From Oscillospiraceae bacterium (GTDB taxonomy: Bacteria > Bacillota_A > Clostridia > Oscillospirales > WRJC01): DNA of 64,000 nt. Shown in pieces: positions 17,915 through 26,597 of this stretch. The translations under genes were made by a program, and so were the position numbers. Location: contig WRJC01000002.1 of NCBI GenBank assembly GCA_009782405.1, positions 62,001-126,000 of the forward strand, read 5' to 3'. Below the pieces are notes generated by a model that was not told where the DNA came from, ran no database searches, and saw only the letters and a program-made list of their open reading frames with translations. Every line of letters starts with the position of its first letter. Within the stretch, counting starts at the first letter, position 1.

Positions 17915-17942
17915 TTGACTTTTGCGATTTATGCGGTATAAT
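17915..17942 (+). promoter_or_regulatory. Sigma-A promoter of the MoxR-recD2 group
   Basis: TTGACT (17915-17920), a 16-nt spacer and TATAAT (17937-17942) imply transcription from about 17949. The upstream ATG at 17922 lies inside the promoter, so it cannot be the start codon of the MoxR gene. Confidence 0.75.
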
Positions 17943-17984
17943 AATAACATACATTATTTTTGCATATTTTTGGAGGTGGCGGAT

Positions 17985-19001
17985 ATTAACTCGAATGTAT
18001 CTGGTATATCTAATGTGTCGAAAGCGATCGGCCAACAAGAATTTTTGGAATCGCACGCAAATGTTTTGAAAATCATAGAGCAGACGCAAAACATCATATT
18101 GGGCAAAAAAGAAGTCATAGAAATGACCATAATTTCGCTTTTGTCCCAAGGGCACGTGTTAATCGAGGACGTGCCCGGGGTCGGGAAAACCACGCTCGCA
18201 TCGGCCTTGGCGAAAATCATCGGCTTGAAATATAAGAGGGCCCAATTCACCCCCGACGTCATGCCCTCGGATATAACCGGTTTTTCCATTTACAACAAGA
18301 ACACCAACGAGCTGGAATACAAAGAGGGCCTTGCGCTTTGCAACATCCTCTTGGCAGACGAAATCAACAGGACTTCGCCCAAAACCCAATCGAGCCTGCT
18401 CGAAGTCATGGAGGAAGGAACGATAACAGTGGACGGCAAGACGCACAGCGTCCCAACCCCTTTCATGGTCATCGCCACGCAGAACCCCATAGGTTTCGTG
18501 GGAACGCACCCGCTGCCCGAAGCTCAGCTGGACAGGTTCATCATGCGCATATCCATCGGATATCCCAACAAGGCAAACGAGATAAAGATAATTTCCGACA
18601 GGAAAACCGAGAACCCCATGGAAAAAATAAAGACGGCGATAAGCGCGAGCGACATCATCAAGGCGCAAAACATAATCAAAAACATACACATAGACGAGAC
18701 GCTGTATGAATACATAGTCGAGCTCGTGGCGAAAACCAGGAACCACCAATATATCACCCTCGGAGCTTCGCCCAGGGCTTCGCTTTCGCTGATGAGGCTC
18801 TCCCAGGCCCGGGCGTTTTTAGAAAAAAGGGACTACATAATCCCCGAGGACATTCTGTTCATGTACACCCCGGCGATCGCCCACAGAATCATATTGAAGC
18901 AAGAAGCGAAGCTCAAAAAAATAAATACCGAAGACATCCTGAACGAAATCAAAAAACTCATCGCCCCGCAAATATTGAGCCAGAACAAAAACGTGAAATA
19001 A
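17985..19001 (+). CDS. MoxR-type AAA+ ATPase (possible ATT start)
   Basis: The product has about 338 residues: Walker A EDVPGVGKTTLA (about 60-70), Walker B LLADEINRTSPKTQ, sensor-1 ATQNP and the C-terminal lid. MoxR ATPases act as chaperones that activate partner proteins, often DUF58/VWA proteins; here no such partner is adjacent, but a full MoxR-DUF58-DUF4129 set is at 57.2-60.5 kb. The start is problematic: GGAGG (17972-17976) is ideally placed for ATT at 17985. An in-frame GTG at 17976 overlaps the Shine-Dalgarno sequence, and ATG 17922 lies in the promoter. recD2 follows after 23 nt. Confidence 0.85.
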   Translation: MNSNVSGISNVSKAIGQQEFLESHANVLKIIEQTQNIILGKKEVIEMTIISLLSQGHVLIEDVPGVGKTTLASALAKIIGLKYKRAQFTPDVMPSDITGFSIYNKNTNELEYKEGLALCNILLADEINRTSPKTQSSLLEVMEEGTITVDGKTHSVPTPFMVIATQNPIGFVGTHPLPEAQLDRFIMRISIGYPNKANEIKIISDRKTENPMEKIKTAISASDIIKAQNIIKNIHIDETLYEYIVELVAKTRNHQYITLGASPRASLSLMRLSQARAFLEKRDYIIPEDILFMYTPAIAHRIILKQEAKLKKINTEDILNEIKKLIAPQILSQNKNVK

Positions 19002-19024
19002 CTATTGATTAGGAAGTGTTTTTT

Positions 19025-21295
19025 TTGGGCGACTTTGACGCCGCGAATGTTTTGAACCCCGAAAAAGAGGATTATATCACCATTGAGGGCATAGTGGGCA
19101 GAATCATATTCCAAAACGAAGAAAACGGCTACGCGGTATGCGAAATCGAGACAGACGAGGAACTTGCCGTGGTCAACGGGGTCATGCCGTTCCTATCCGA
19201 AGGCGAGAGCATTTCGGCGGTCGGGAAATGGACTATGCACCCGTCTTTCGGCAGACAGTTCAAAGCCGAATATTACGAAAAAAAACTTCCCTCTTCGAAA
19301 AAATCGATGATAAAATACCTTTCTTCGGGGGTAGTGCGCAATATCGGCAAAGTCACCGCCAAGCGGATCGTCGATCAATTCGGGGAAGACACTTTCGAAG
19401 TGATGGAAAACCACCCGGAGTGGCTCGCCGACGTGAAAGGCATAACCCCGGCAAAAGCGGAGGAAATATCCCGGGATTTCAAAAACCAGTTCGGCCAAAG
19501 GCAGGTCATATCGTTTTGTTCGGGTTTTTTCAATGTGCCCACTTCAGTGCGGATATTCAAACAGTACGGCCCCGGGGCGATCGAAACGATAAAAGAAAAC
19601 CCATATGCGCTCTGCGATTCTGTTTATGGGGTAAATTTCGAAGATGCGGACAAACTCGCGGGCTCGCTAGGCCAGCAAAAGGATTCCGTTGAACGGATCT
19701 GCGCGGGGCTCAAATACACCCTTTCCTACAACGCCAACAAAAACGGCCACTTGTTCGTACCCTATGAAAATTTGATCGCGTCGGCGGCCTCGCTTTTGAA
19801 ACTGGACCCCAAAACCGTGGAAGAATCACTTGAAAAATTGGTGGCGCAACGCAAGTTTGTCACAAAACAGATACGCAAAAAAAATGCCGTATACGAAATT
19901 TTGGCATACAGCGCCGAAAAATATTGTTCGCAAAAGCTGATAGAACTCGACGCTTTCGGAAAATACGCCAAAACCGACGAACAGGAAGTGAAGCTCCGCC
20001 TTTCCTCAATCGAGCAAAGCGAGCACATCAAATACACCGAAGAGCAGACAGAAGCGGTTTTATGCGCGCTAAAAAGCGGCGTTTTCGTGCTCACCGGCGG
20101 ACCCGGGACGGGAAAAACTACGATAATAAAAGCTCTCATCGGCGTTTTTTCGCAAATGCAAAAAAAGATGGCGCTCGCCGCGCCTACGGGCAGGGCGGCA
20201 AAACGCATGACCCAGGCGACCGGCATGGACGCGAAGACGATACACCGGATGCTCGAAATGGGTTATGAGGACGACAAAGAACCCACATTCAACAAAAACG
20301 AAGAAGACCCGTTGGACTTCGACGTGATAATAATAGACGAAACCTCGATGGTGGACATTTTTCTTTTGAAATCGCTGCTGAAAGCGATACATTCCGGCAC
20401 GAAGCTCATATTCATCGGCGATTCCGACCAGCTTCCCTCAGTGGGGCCCGGAAACGTGCTGCACGACATCATCCGCAGCAACATATTTTCCACAATCCGT
20501 TTGAACACGATATTCAGGCAATCCGGCGAAAGCCTCATAGTCACCAACGCGCACAACATAAATTCGGGCGTGATGCCGATTTTGAACTCAAAAGACAAGG
20601 ATTTTTTCTTCATCGAGCGTTCCAGCCCGGAATCGATAGCCAAAACCGTCGTAGATTTGTGCAAAAACCGGCTCCCCGCCACATACGGCGAGGAAATCGC
20701 GGAAAAAATACAGGTGATGACCCCTTCCAAAAAAGGGGTGACGGGAACGGGCAGCCTCAACGCCCTGCTCCAAAGCGAGCTCAACCCCGCCGAATTCGGA
20801 AAAAACGAAAAAAAGGGCATTTCGACCTGTTTCCGCGAGCAGGACAAGGTGATGCAGATACGAAACAACTACGCGATCGAATGGACGCAAAAGGACGGCT
20901 CGTCCGGCATCGGGATATACAACGGGGACATAGGCGCGATAACGACGATAGACAATTACAACGAACTCGTGACAATAGAGTTCGACGACGAAAAAACGGT
21001 CGAATATGATTTTACGGCGCTCGACGAAATCACCCACGCTTTCGCGATAACCATCCACAAATCGCAGGGCAGCGAATACCCGGTCGTCATACTGCCCATA
21101 TCGAGGGAAGTCCCCAGGCTGCACACCAGAAACCTTTTGTACACCGCAGTGACCAGGGCGCAAAAAATGGTCATATTGATCGGCGAACCCGCCAGCATAG
21201 AATACATGGTGGAAAACAACCAGCACGCGGTGAGATATTCCGGCCTTTCCGACATATTGGCGGAGGACAAATATTCCAATATGCGCGGCGGTTGA
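19025..21295 (+). CDS. recD2: RecD2-type SF1 DNA helicase
   Basis: The product has 756 residues. A TTG start at 19025 is preferred because AGGAAG lies 8 nt upstream; GTG 19016 would overlap it. The order is an N-terminal OB-like domain, helix-hairpin-helix repeats (about 90-200), Walker A TGGPGTGKTTIIKAL (about 360), motif II IIIDETSMVD, motif III GDSDQLPSVGPGNVL and the late AFAITIHKSQGSEYPVV motif. RecD2 unwinds DNA 5' to 3' and works in repair without RecBC. It is co-directional with MoxR upstream and comF downstream. Confidence 0.93.
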   Translation: MGDFDAANVLNPEKEDYITIEGIVGRIIFQNEENGYAVCEIETDEELAVVNGVMPFLSEGESISAVGKWTMHPSFGRQFKAEYYEKKLPSSKKSMIKYLSSGVVRNIGKVTAKRIVDQFGEDTFEVMENHPEWLADVKGITPAKAEEISRDFKNQFGQRQVISFCSGFFNVPTSVRIFKQYGPGAIETIKENPYALCDSVYGVNFEDADKLAGSLGQQKDSVERICAGLKYTLSYNANKNGHLFVPYENLIASAASLLKLDPKTVEESLEKLVAQRKFVTKQIRKKNAVYEILAYSAEKYCSQKLIELDAFGKYAKTDEQEVKLRLSSIEQSEHIKYTEEQTEAVLCALKSGVFVLTGGPGTGKTTIIKALIGVFSQMQKKMALAAPTGRAAKRMTQATGMDAKTIHRMLEMGYEDDKEPTFNKNEEDPLDFDVIIIDETSMVDIFLLKSLLKAIHSGTKLIFIGDSDQLPSVGPGNVLHDIIRSNIFSTIRLNTIFRQSGESLIVTNAHNINSGVMPILNSKDKDFFFIERSSPESIAKTVVDLCKNRLPATYGEEIAEKIQVMTPSKKGVTGTGSLNALLQSELNPAEFGKNEKKGISTCFREQDKVMQIRNNYAIEWTQKDGSSGIGIYNGDIGAITTIDNYNELVTIEFDDEKTVEYDFTALDEITHAFAITIHKSQGSEYPVVILPISREVPRLHTRNLLYTAVTRAQKMVILIGEPASIEYMVENNQHAVRYSGLSDILAEDKYSNMRGG

Positions 21296-21306
21296 AATAA
21301 ATAAAT

Positions 21307-22020
21307 ATGAAAGATGAAAATTTCATAAGAAAATTTCTTGATACAATATTTCCGGTCAAATGCGCATGCTGCCAAAAAATTTCGGAAAAGGCGGACGGCG
21401 GTGGCATAGTGTGCGGGGATTGCAGGAAAATCATCGAAGAATCGGCCGCTTACGATTGCATGATTTGCAAAAATCCGCCGCATTTGTGCCGATGCAAAAA
21501 AGTTGAAGGCATATCGGAAGTTTTTTTCGCTTATTTTTATTCCGGCGAAACATTGAAGCGGGCGATATATAAAATGAAACGGGCGAATTTGCGCCATATA
21601 AATGAATTTTTTGCCAAAGCCATGTACGGCGCGCTGCAAACGGGCGAAGCGGCCAAAACGGGCATCGATATCGTCACGAATGCCCCGAGGATGAAAAACT
21701 CCGTGAAATTCTACGGCTATAACCAGGCGGCCGCACTCGCCAAACTCATATCCAAATATTCGGGAATACCGTACATATCGGTGCTGAAGGCCTCGAAATC
21801 ATACGAAACCGAACAAAAAACGTTGAACAAAACCCAGCGCCGCCAAAACGTGAAAAACAAATTCACCGCAAAACCGGGCGGAAATCTCAAAGACAAAAAC
21901 ATACTGATAGTCGACGACGTGGTGACTACAGGCTCGACATTGTCCGAATGCGCCAAAATCATGAAAAACATGGGAGCGGATAACGTTTACGCGCTCTGCG
22001 CGGCCTCCGTTTTGTCGTGA
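21307..22020 (+). CDS. comF: ComF family phosphoribosyltransferase-like protein
   Basis: The product has 237 residues: an N-terminal zinc ribbon (CACC, CGDC, CMIC and CRC cysteine pairs within the first 65 residues) and a C-terminal phosphoribosyltransferase fold with the PRPP loop VDDVVTTGSTL (about 200). ComF proteins are needed for DNA uptake and single-strand DNA handling in competence. The gene starts 11 nt after recD2, so the two DNA-processing genes are probably co-expressed. Confidence 0.9.
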   Translation: MKDENFIRKFLDTIFPVKCACCQKISEKADGGGIVCGDCRKIIEESAAYDCMICKNPPHLCRCKKVEGISEVFFAYFYSGETLKRAIYKMKRANLRHINEFFAKAMYGALQTGEAAKTGIDIVTNAPRMKNSVKFYGYNQAAALAKLISKYSGIPYISVLKASKSYETEQKTLNKTQRRQNVKNKFTAKPGGNLKDKNILIVDDVVTTGSTLSECAKIMKNMGADNVYALCAASVLS

Positions 22021-22062
22021 AAAATAAATTCCGCCGAATTGGTTCGGGAGAGGATTGATCAT

Positions 22063-23085
22063 ATGGGAAAAGATATAGGAATAGACCTCGGGACGGCTTC
22101 GGTGCTCGTCTATGTAAAAGGGAAAGGCATCTTGTTCAGGGAGCCTTCCGTGGTCGCCATGGACAAAAACACGAACAAAATCCTGAAAGTGGGGCGTGAG
22201 GCGCAGCTGATGCTCGGGCGCACCCCCACGAACATAATGGCCATACGCCCGCTTAGGGAAGGCGTCATAAACCAATATGACGTCACCCGCAAAATGATCC
22301 AACATTTTATCCGGCGCGCCTGCAGCACGCTGGTTTTCAAACCCCGCGTGATGGTGTGCGTGCCAAGCGGGATAACCGAAGTGGAGGAAAGGGCGGTGGT
22401 CGACGCGGCCACGCAGGCCGGCGCGAAAAAGACGTACCTGATCGAAGAACCGCTCGCAGCGGCGATCGGCGCGGGGATCGACATCATGAGGCCAAATGGG
22501 AACATGGTCATCGACATAGGAGGCGGCACCACCGATGTGGCGGTCATTTCTTTGGGGGCGGTCGTAACTTCCAAATCCATAAAAGTCGCGGGGGACAAAT
22601 TCGACGAGGCGATAATAAAGTTCATAAAACGGAAATACAATTTGGTAATCGGCGAGCGCACCGCCGAGGATATAAAAATGAGGATCGGTTGCGTTTGGCC
22701 TAGGGAAGAAATGAAGATAATGTCCGTAAAGGGCAGGTGCACCATCGAAGGGCTGCCCAAAGTGCAGCAAATAAATTCGACAGAAATCGAAGAAGCCATG
22801 CAGGAACCCGTGCAGAGCATAACTGAAATCGTCCGCGTGGTGCTCGAGAACACCCCTCCGGAGCTTGTGGGCGACATTTCCACGAACGGAATAGTGATGA
22901 CGGGGGGCGGGAGTTTGGTTTACGGGTTTGACACGCTCATGGCGAACATCACCGGCATAAACGCTTGGGTGGCGGAAGACCCCATATCTTGTGTCGCCAT
23001 CGGAACGGGAAAATCGTTGGAAGACAAGCACTTGAAATACCTCCCCGAAGGCGTCATAAACATATCCCGCAATCGGCAGCAATAA
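22063..23085 (+). CDS. MreB/Mbl-type actin-like cell-shape protein
   Basis: The product has 340 residues from ATG 22063, chosen because GGGAGAGG lies 9 nt upstream; the frame from 22039 would include the ribosome site. Actin-family motifs are GIDLGTASVLVYVKGKG (phosphate 1), DIGGGTTDVAVISLG (phosphate 2) and MTGGGSLV (adenosine). It forms membrane-bound filaments that guide cell-wall elongation enzymes. There is no mreC/mreD next to it, so it is more like the stand-alone Mbl/MreBH type. The exact paralogue is not resolved. Confidence 0.9.
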   Translation: MGKDIGIDLGTASVLVYVKGKGILFREPSVVAMDKNTNKILKVGREAQLMLGRTPTNIMAIRPLREGVINQYDVTRKMIQHFIRRACSTLVFKPRVMVCVPSGITEVEERAVVDAATQAGAKKTYLIEEPLAAAIGAGIDIMRPNGNMVIDIGGGTTDVAVISLGAVVTSKSIKVAGDKFDEAIIKFIKRKYNLVIGERTAEDIKMRIGCVWPREEMKIMSVKGRCTIEGLPKVQQINSTEIEEAMQEPVQSITEIVRVVLENTPPELVGDISTNGIVMTGGGSLVYGFDTLMANITGINAWVAEDPISCVAIGTGKSLEDKHLKYLPEGVINISRNRQQ

Positions 23086-23186
23086 GGAATTAAAAAGTTT
23101 TTCGACGGTTTTTGGCGGCGCAATGGGCATATTTTGGCGATATTCATAAAATTTTAAAAAAATATAAAAAATTTTTCATTTTCCTA

Positions 23187-23215
23187 TTGACATTTTCGAA
23201 AACATAGTATATAAT
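23187..23215 (+). promoter_or_regulatory. Perfect-consensus sigma-A promoter
   Basis: TTGACA (23187-23192), a 17-nt spacer and TATAAT (23210-23215) match the consensus at all twelve positions. This predicts very strong expression of the LysM-type gene, with a leader of about 73 nt and an AGGAGG ribosome site. Confidence 0.85.
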
Positions 23216-23294
23216 ATTCCCATCGGTGTTTGAAGGAGCGATAACGGCTTCTTTTACATAAGAAATAACATTTAAAAAACAGGAGGTTTCCCAA

Positions 23295-24554
23295 ATGAAG
23301 AAAAACGCAAAAATTTTATCTCTGTTTATAGCGCTTTTCATGATCCTCGCACTTAGTCTCCCGACCTTGGCCTACGAGACTGACGGACTTTTCGATACTT
23401 GGCCTACTCTTTATTATGGAGCCGCATGGAACATCCCCCCGGATCAGTGGACTGTTTACACGATATACCACTGGGTCGTCCGCGGAGACACCTTGCCCGA
23501 CATAGCGAAACAATACGGAACGACCGTCGATCTCATCGTGGAAAACAACTGGGATTATTTCAAAGACCTTGAACTCCGCAACAAAACGACCACTTTGAAC
23601 ATCCAACTCGAAAACGGCGTCAGGTTGAAGATCTACGACGTGATCACGGTGACGCACTATGTCAGGCGCGGCGACACCCTCAACGACCTCGCTTACGGCG
23701 GACTCAAACTGTACAGCTGGTGGTACCATGAGGCTACGCAGGAAATAATATTAAATCAAAACAGGCTCATCGCCGAACCCGACCTGGATCCGATAGCATG
23801 GCCTGTGCAGACCTTGATACCGGTAGAATGGCAGTACAACCTCCGCACCATTCCTTCGCCGAATTCCAATCCTCCTCCGAGCGGCATGCGCGACGTTTTT
23901 GAACTTTGGACCACCCCGAATGCCATCAGGAACGAAAATGCGGATTGGTTCAGGAATCTGGATCTTCTGAACATCACCCAGGACGAAAACGTCCCCTTGG
24001 TCGAAAGCAACAATATTTTCGCGTATTATCGCGGATTCGTCAGCTTCAATGGCTGGACAAGCCATTATGAGCCGTGGACCAACGCTGGTTCCCCGCTGCA
24101 CATCACAGTGCCGATAAAATATTACTACGACAGGCATTGGCCGCAAATCAGGTATGGCACATGGGCTTATCTCCGCGACTACAGCGAAACAGACATAGGC
24201 GGACTCGACCCGCTCATGGCTGCGCAAGTGGTATTTGGAAACAGCGTTCCTTCCATCGATGCTGTGACCCATCAGATATGGGTTTACAACCAAGAGCTGA
24301 AAGGCTGGGAATTGGTTGATCCCACAGTGACGTTCGATTCGTACAACTGGTGGATAGCATGGCCTAACCTCAACCCCATCGGCAATTATCTGCAAGGCTG
24401 GTCTTTGAACCAAGCTCTCTTGGGCAGCGAAGTTCCTGGCGTAGGCCCCAATGTCGGAGATTTTGACGCTCCCAGAATAAGGATCGAGCGTTTGAATATC
24501 CCGGGCTTCGGCGAATATCAACCTTGGCAAAACTATGTTTCCTTGAGGAAATAA
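23295..24554 (+). CDS. Secreted LysM-like protein rich in Trp/Tyr
   Basis: The product has 419 residues. A signal peptide ends near TLAYE (about 26). Two LysM-like modules follow: HWVVRGDTLPDIAKQYGTT (about 59-78) and HYVRRGDTLNDLAYGG (about 116-131). The C-terminal 260 residues match nothing I know. The chain has more than twenty tryptophans and no cysteine. LysM modules bind peptidoglycan or chitin, so the protein should sit on the wall. It is driven by a perfect promoter and a strong AGGAGG, and its codons look more uniform than those of the neighbours, so it is probably a major surface protein. A hairpin follows at 24599-24632. Confidence 0.75.
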   Translation: MKKNAKILSLFIALFMILALSLPTLAYETDGLFDTWPTLYYGAAWNIPPDQWTVYTIYHWVVRGDTLPDIAKQYGTTVDLIVENNWDYFKDLELRNKTTTLNIQLENGVRLKIYDVITVTHYVRRGDTLNDLAYGGLKLYSWWYHEATQEIILNQNRLIAEPDLDPIAWPVQTLIPVEWQYNLRTIPSPNSNPPPSGMRDVFELWTTPNAIRNENADWFRNLDLLNITQDENVPLVESNNIFAYYRGFVSFNGWTSHYEPWTNAGSPLHITVPIKYYYDRHWPQIRYGTWAYLRDYSETDIGGLDPLMAAQVVFGNSVPSIDAVTHQIWVYNQELKGWELVDPTVTFDSYNWWIAWPNLNPIGNYLQGWSLNQALLGSEVPGVGPNVGDFDAPRIRIERLNIPGFGEYQPWQNYVSLRK

Positions 24555-24598
24555 TGAAGTTTGAGGCTCTGCGAATAAACTGAAAAAGCAATATAGAT

Positions 24599-24632
24599 GG
24601 CGGTTATCCGTACAAATTTATGGATAACCGCC
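24599..24632 (+). terminator. 11-bp perfect hairpin between LysM and LRR/SLH genes
   Basis: GGCGGTTATCC (24599-24609) pairs perfectly with GGATAACCGCC (24622-24632) across a 12-nt loop. The following sequence (TTCTTAC) is only weakly T-rich. It may therefore be a partial terminator or an mRNA 3'-end stabiliser that also sits 30 nt before the next start codon. Confidence 0.5.
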
Positions 24633-24661
24633 TTCTTACAGTAAACGAGGAAAAATTTTGT

Positions 24662-26455
24662 ATGATGAAACGAAATTTAGCTATAATAACAGCTGTTGTT
24701 TTGATCATTGCGGCCTTTCCCATATATGCGGGCGCCGCCGATTCCGACTTTGAAATCAAAAATGGCGTATTGGTCAGGTATAATGGGAGAAACGGAGTGG
24801 TAAACGTGCCGGAGACGGTCACGGCTATTGGGGATTATGCTTTTTCCAAAAATTCTTTCGTCAGCAATGTCACTTTGCCGATTTACGTCACGAGGATAGG
24901 CGATTTCGCATTCAACGAATGTTCGAATTTGAGGAGCATAAAAATCAACAACGGGGTCACTGAAATCGGATCTTACGCTTTCAAGGATTGCCAATATTTA
25001 TCGGCTGCAAATCTCCCCGACAGCGTCAAGACGATCGGCACCGGAGCATTTTCAAATTGCTATTCCCTTTCGAACTTAAAATTCGGCGCGAACCTCACGA
25101 GCATCGGTTCGCGGGCTTTTTCGATGTGCATTCAATTCACGGAAATAAATATTCCGTCCAATTTGGCTTCTATTGGAACCGCCGCTTTTTCGTCCTGTTT
25201 CAATCTAAAAAATTATACCGTATCGGAAGAAAATAAAAATTTTTCCGCTTTTGACGGAGTGCTCTATTCCAAAGACGAAAAAACGTTAGTCGCTTATCCG
25301 CAGGGCAAAATCGGCGCATATACATTGCGCGAAAAAACGACGATTATTTCCGGCGGCGCTTTTTCATACGCCGTTGGTTTGGCGGGAATAACAGGAACGC
25401 AGAATGTGGAAAGGGTGAACGAATCCGCTTTTGAATATTGCGTTGGCCTTCGCGACATATATTTTCCAAATGCTTCGCTGGTTCATGATCGTTCTTTTTA
25501 CGGCTGTTCATCGTTGAAAACGGTGCGTTTGGGAGGCGCGGCCATCGGGCAATATGCTTTTGCCGAATGCTCCATGCTGAGTACCGTCATTATTGGCGAA
25601 GGCGCGATACTTCTTAACGATTTTGCTTTCGGATGGTGCCCGAATCTGACAGATCTCGTGTTGCCGTCGACTATCCAGCTGATCGGAAGCAACGTATTTT
25701 CCTATACCCCCAAGGACACAAAAATCTTTTGTGAAATCGGAAGCGTTCCGTACCAATATTTCAAGACATTCAACATGATTTGCGTTCCATTGCCCAAACC
25801 TTCGGACTGGGCTGTCGATATTTTGAAATCTGCCGATAAATTTGCAACCGCAAACCTCCAAATCGGATACAAGGAAAATGCCACGCGCTATCAATTCACG
25901 CTGGCAGCCGCAAATTTTTTGGAACAATATTACAATAAAAAGGTGGACGAGCTCGTAGTGGAACGCGAACTCGCTGTCGGGCAATTTTCCGATTCTTACG
26001 ATATTGACGTTATGTTGGTCAGTGCGCTCGGAGTAGTCAAAGGAACCGGCGACGGGCTGTTTTCGCCCGATGCGCTGCTGACGCGCGAACAGGCTGCCAC
26101 GCTAATGCACCGCGTCATGTTGGATGTGCTGCCGCCGGAGCCGGAAAAAGAGCCTGCCGGGGATTTGCCCGAAGAAGAGGAAAATGACGAGCCCGAAGAA
26201 GAAGCGATAGAGGAAAACGAGGAAAACGAAGAAGAAGCACCCGAAGATGAAACGGACGATTTATTTGATTTGGATTACAAGGATACCGGAAAAATATCTG
26301 ATTGGGCCCTGGAAGCCGTAAAAGTGATGACGGAAAAAGGCATCATGGTGGGCGACGGCGAAAATTTCAATCCGAAACAACCCTGCACCCGCGAAATGTG
26401 CATCATAATGTTTTCGAGGCTTTGGGATGCGGTAAATCCACAAACAACAAAATAA
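24662..26455 (+). CDS. Surface protein with BspA-type leucine-rich repeats and SLH modules
   Basis: The product has 597 residues from ATG 24662 with ACGAGG upstream; the longer frame begins inside a hairpin. A signal peptide ends near YAGAADS (about 25). About ten LRR_5/BspA repeats follow (pattern I-G-xx-AF-xx-C-xx-L, about 45-370). SLH-like modules appear at about 385-490 and 545-595, separated by a highly acidic Glu/Pro/Asp linker. SLH modules bind pyruvylated wall polymer, so the LRR region is displayed outside and may bind host or plant polymers. It ends at a terminator at 26471-26520. Confidence 0.85.
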   Translation: MMKRNLAIITAVVLIIAAFPIYAGAADSDFEIKNGVLVRYNGRNGVVNVPETVTAIGDYAFSKNSFVSNVTLPIYVTRIGDFAFNECSNLRSIKINNGVTEIGSYAFKDCQYLSAANLPDSVKTIGTGAFSNCYSLSNLKFGANLTSIGSRAFSMCIQFTEINIPSNLASIGTAAFSSCFNLKNYTVSEENKNFSAFDGVLYSKDEKTLVAYPQGKIGAYTLREKTTIISGGAFSYAVGLAGITGTQNVERVNESAFEYCVGLRDIYFPNASLVHDRSFYGCSSLKTVRLGGAAIGQYAFAECSMLSTVIIGEGAILLNDFAFGWCPNLTDLVLPSTIQLIGSNVFSYTPKDTKIFCEIGSVPYQYFKTFNMICVPLPKPSDWAVDILKSADKFATANLQIGYKENATRYQFTLAAANFLEQYYNKKVDELVVERELAVGQFSDSYDIDVMLVSALGVVKGTGDGLFSPDALLTREQAATLMHRVMLDVLPPEPEKEPAGDLPEEEENDEPEEEAIEENEENEEEAPEDETDDLFDLDYKDTGKISDWALEAVKVMTEKGIMVGDGENFNPKQPCTREMCIIMFSRLWDAVNPQTTK

Positions 26456-26470
26456 TGGAAATATAAACGA

Positions 26471-26520
26471 CAAAAAACAGAGGCTGAATATATTTCAGGC
26501 CTTGTTTTTTGTTTTTTTTT
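26471..26520 (+). terminator. Rho-independent terminator of the LRR/SLH gene
   Basis: A long, slightly imperfect stem (left arm 26471-26488, right arm 26494-26511, loop TATAT-like) is flanked by A- and T-runs and followed by T9. The A-run on the left could make it work in both directions. Confidence 0.75.
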
Positions 26521-26528
26521 GTTTGTCA

Positions 26529-26557
26529 TTGACTTTTGATAAAAAATATGATATAAT
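26529..26557 (+). promoter_or_regulatory. Sigma-A promoter of the ECF S-component gene
   Basis: TTGACT (26529-26534), a 17-nt spacer and TATAAT (26552-26557) lie directly after the preceding terminator. The 5' leader is only about 35 nt, too short for an FMN riboswitch. Confidence 0.75.
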
Positions 26558-26597
26558 CTATGCAGACAATTATAAAATAAAAAGGAAATTAATTATC

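Noticed and set aside
17922..17975. Upstream ATG for the MoxR gene
   Set aside because: It lies between the -35 and -10 boxes of the promoter and would not be in the transcript.
19016..19024. GTG at 19016 as the RecD2 start
   Set aside because: It overlaps the AGGAAG ribosome site; TTG at 19025 has proper spacing.
21799..23130. 443-codon minus-strand frame under mreB and the comF end
   Set aside because: Both plus-strand genes are unambiguous; the frame is a codon-bias shadow.
26521..26597. FMN riboswitch before the RibU-like gene
   Set aside because: The leader between promoter and start is about 35 nt, too short for the element, and no RFN motifs are visible.
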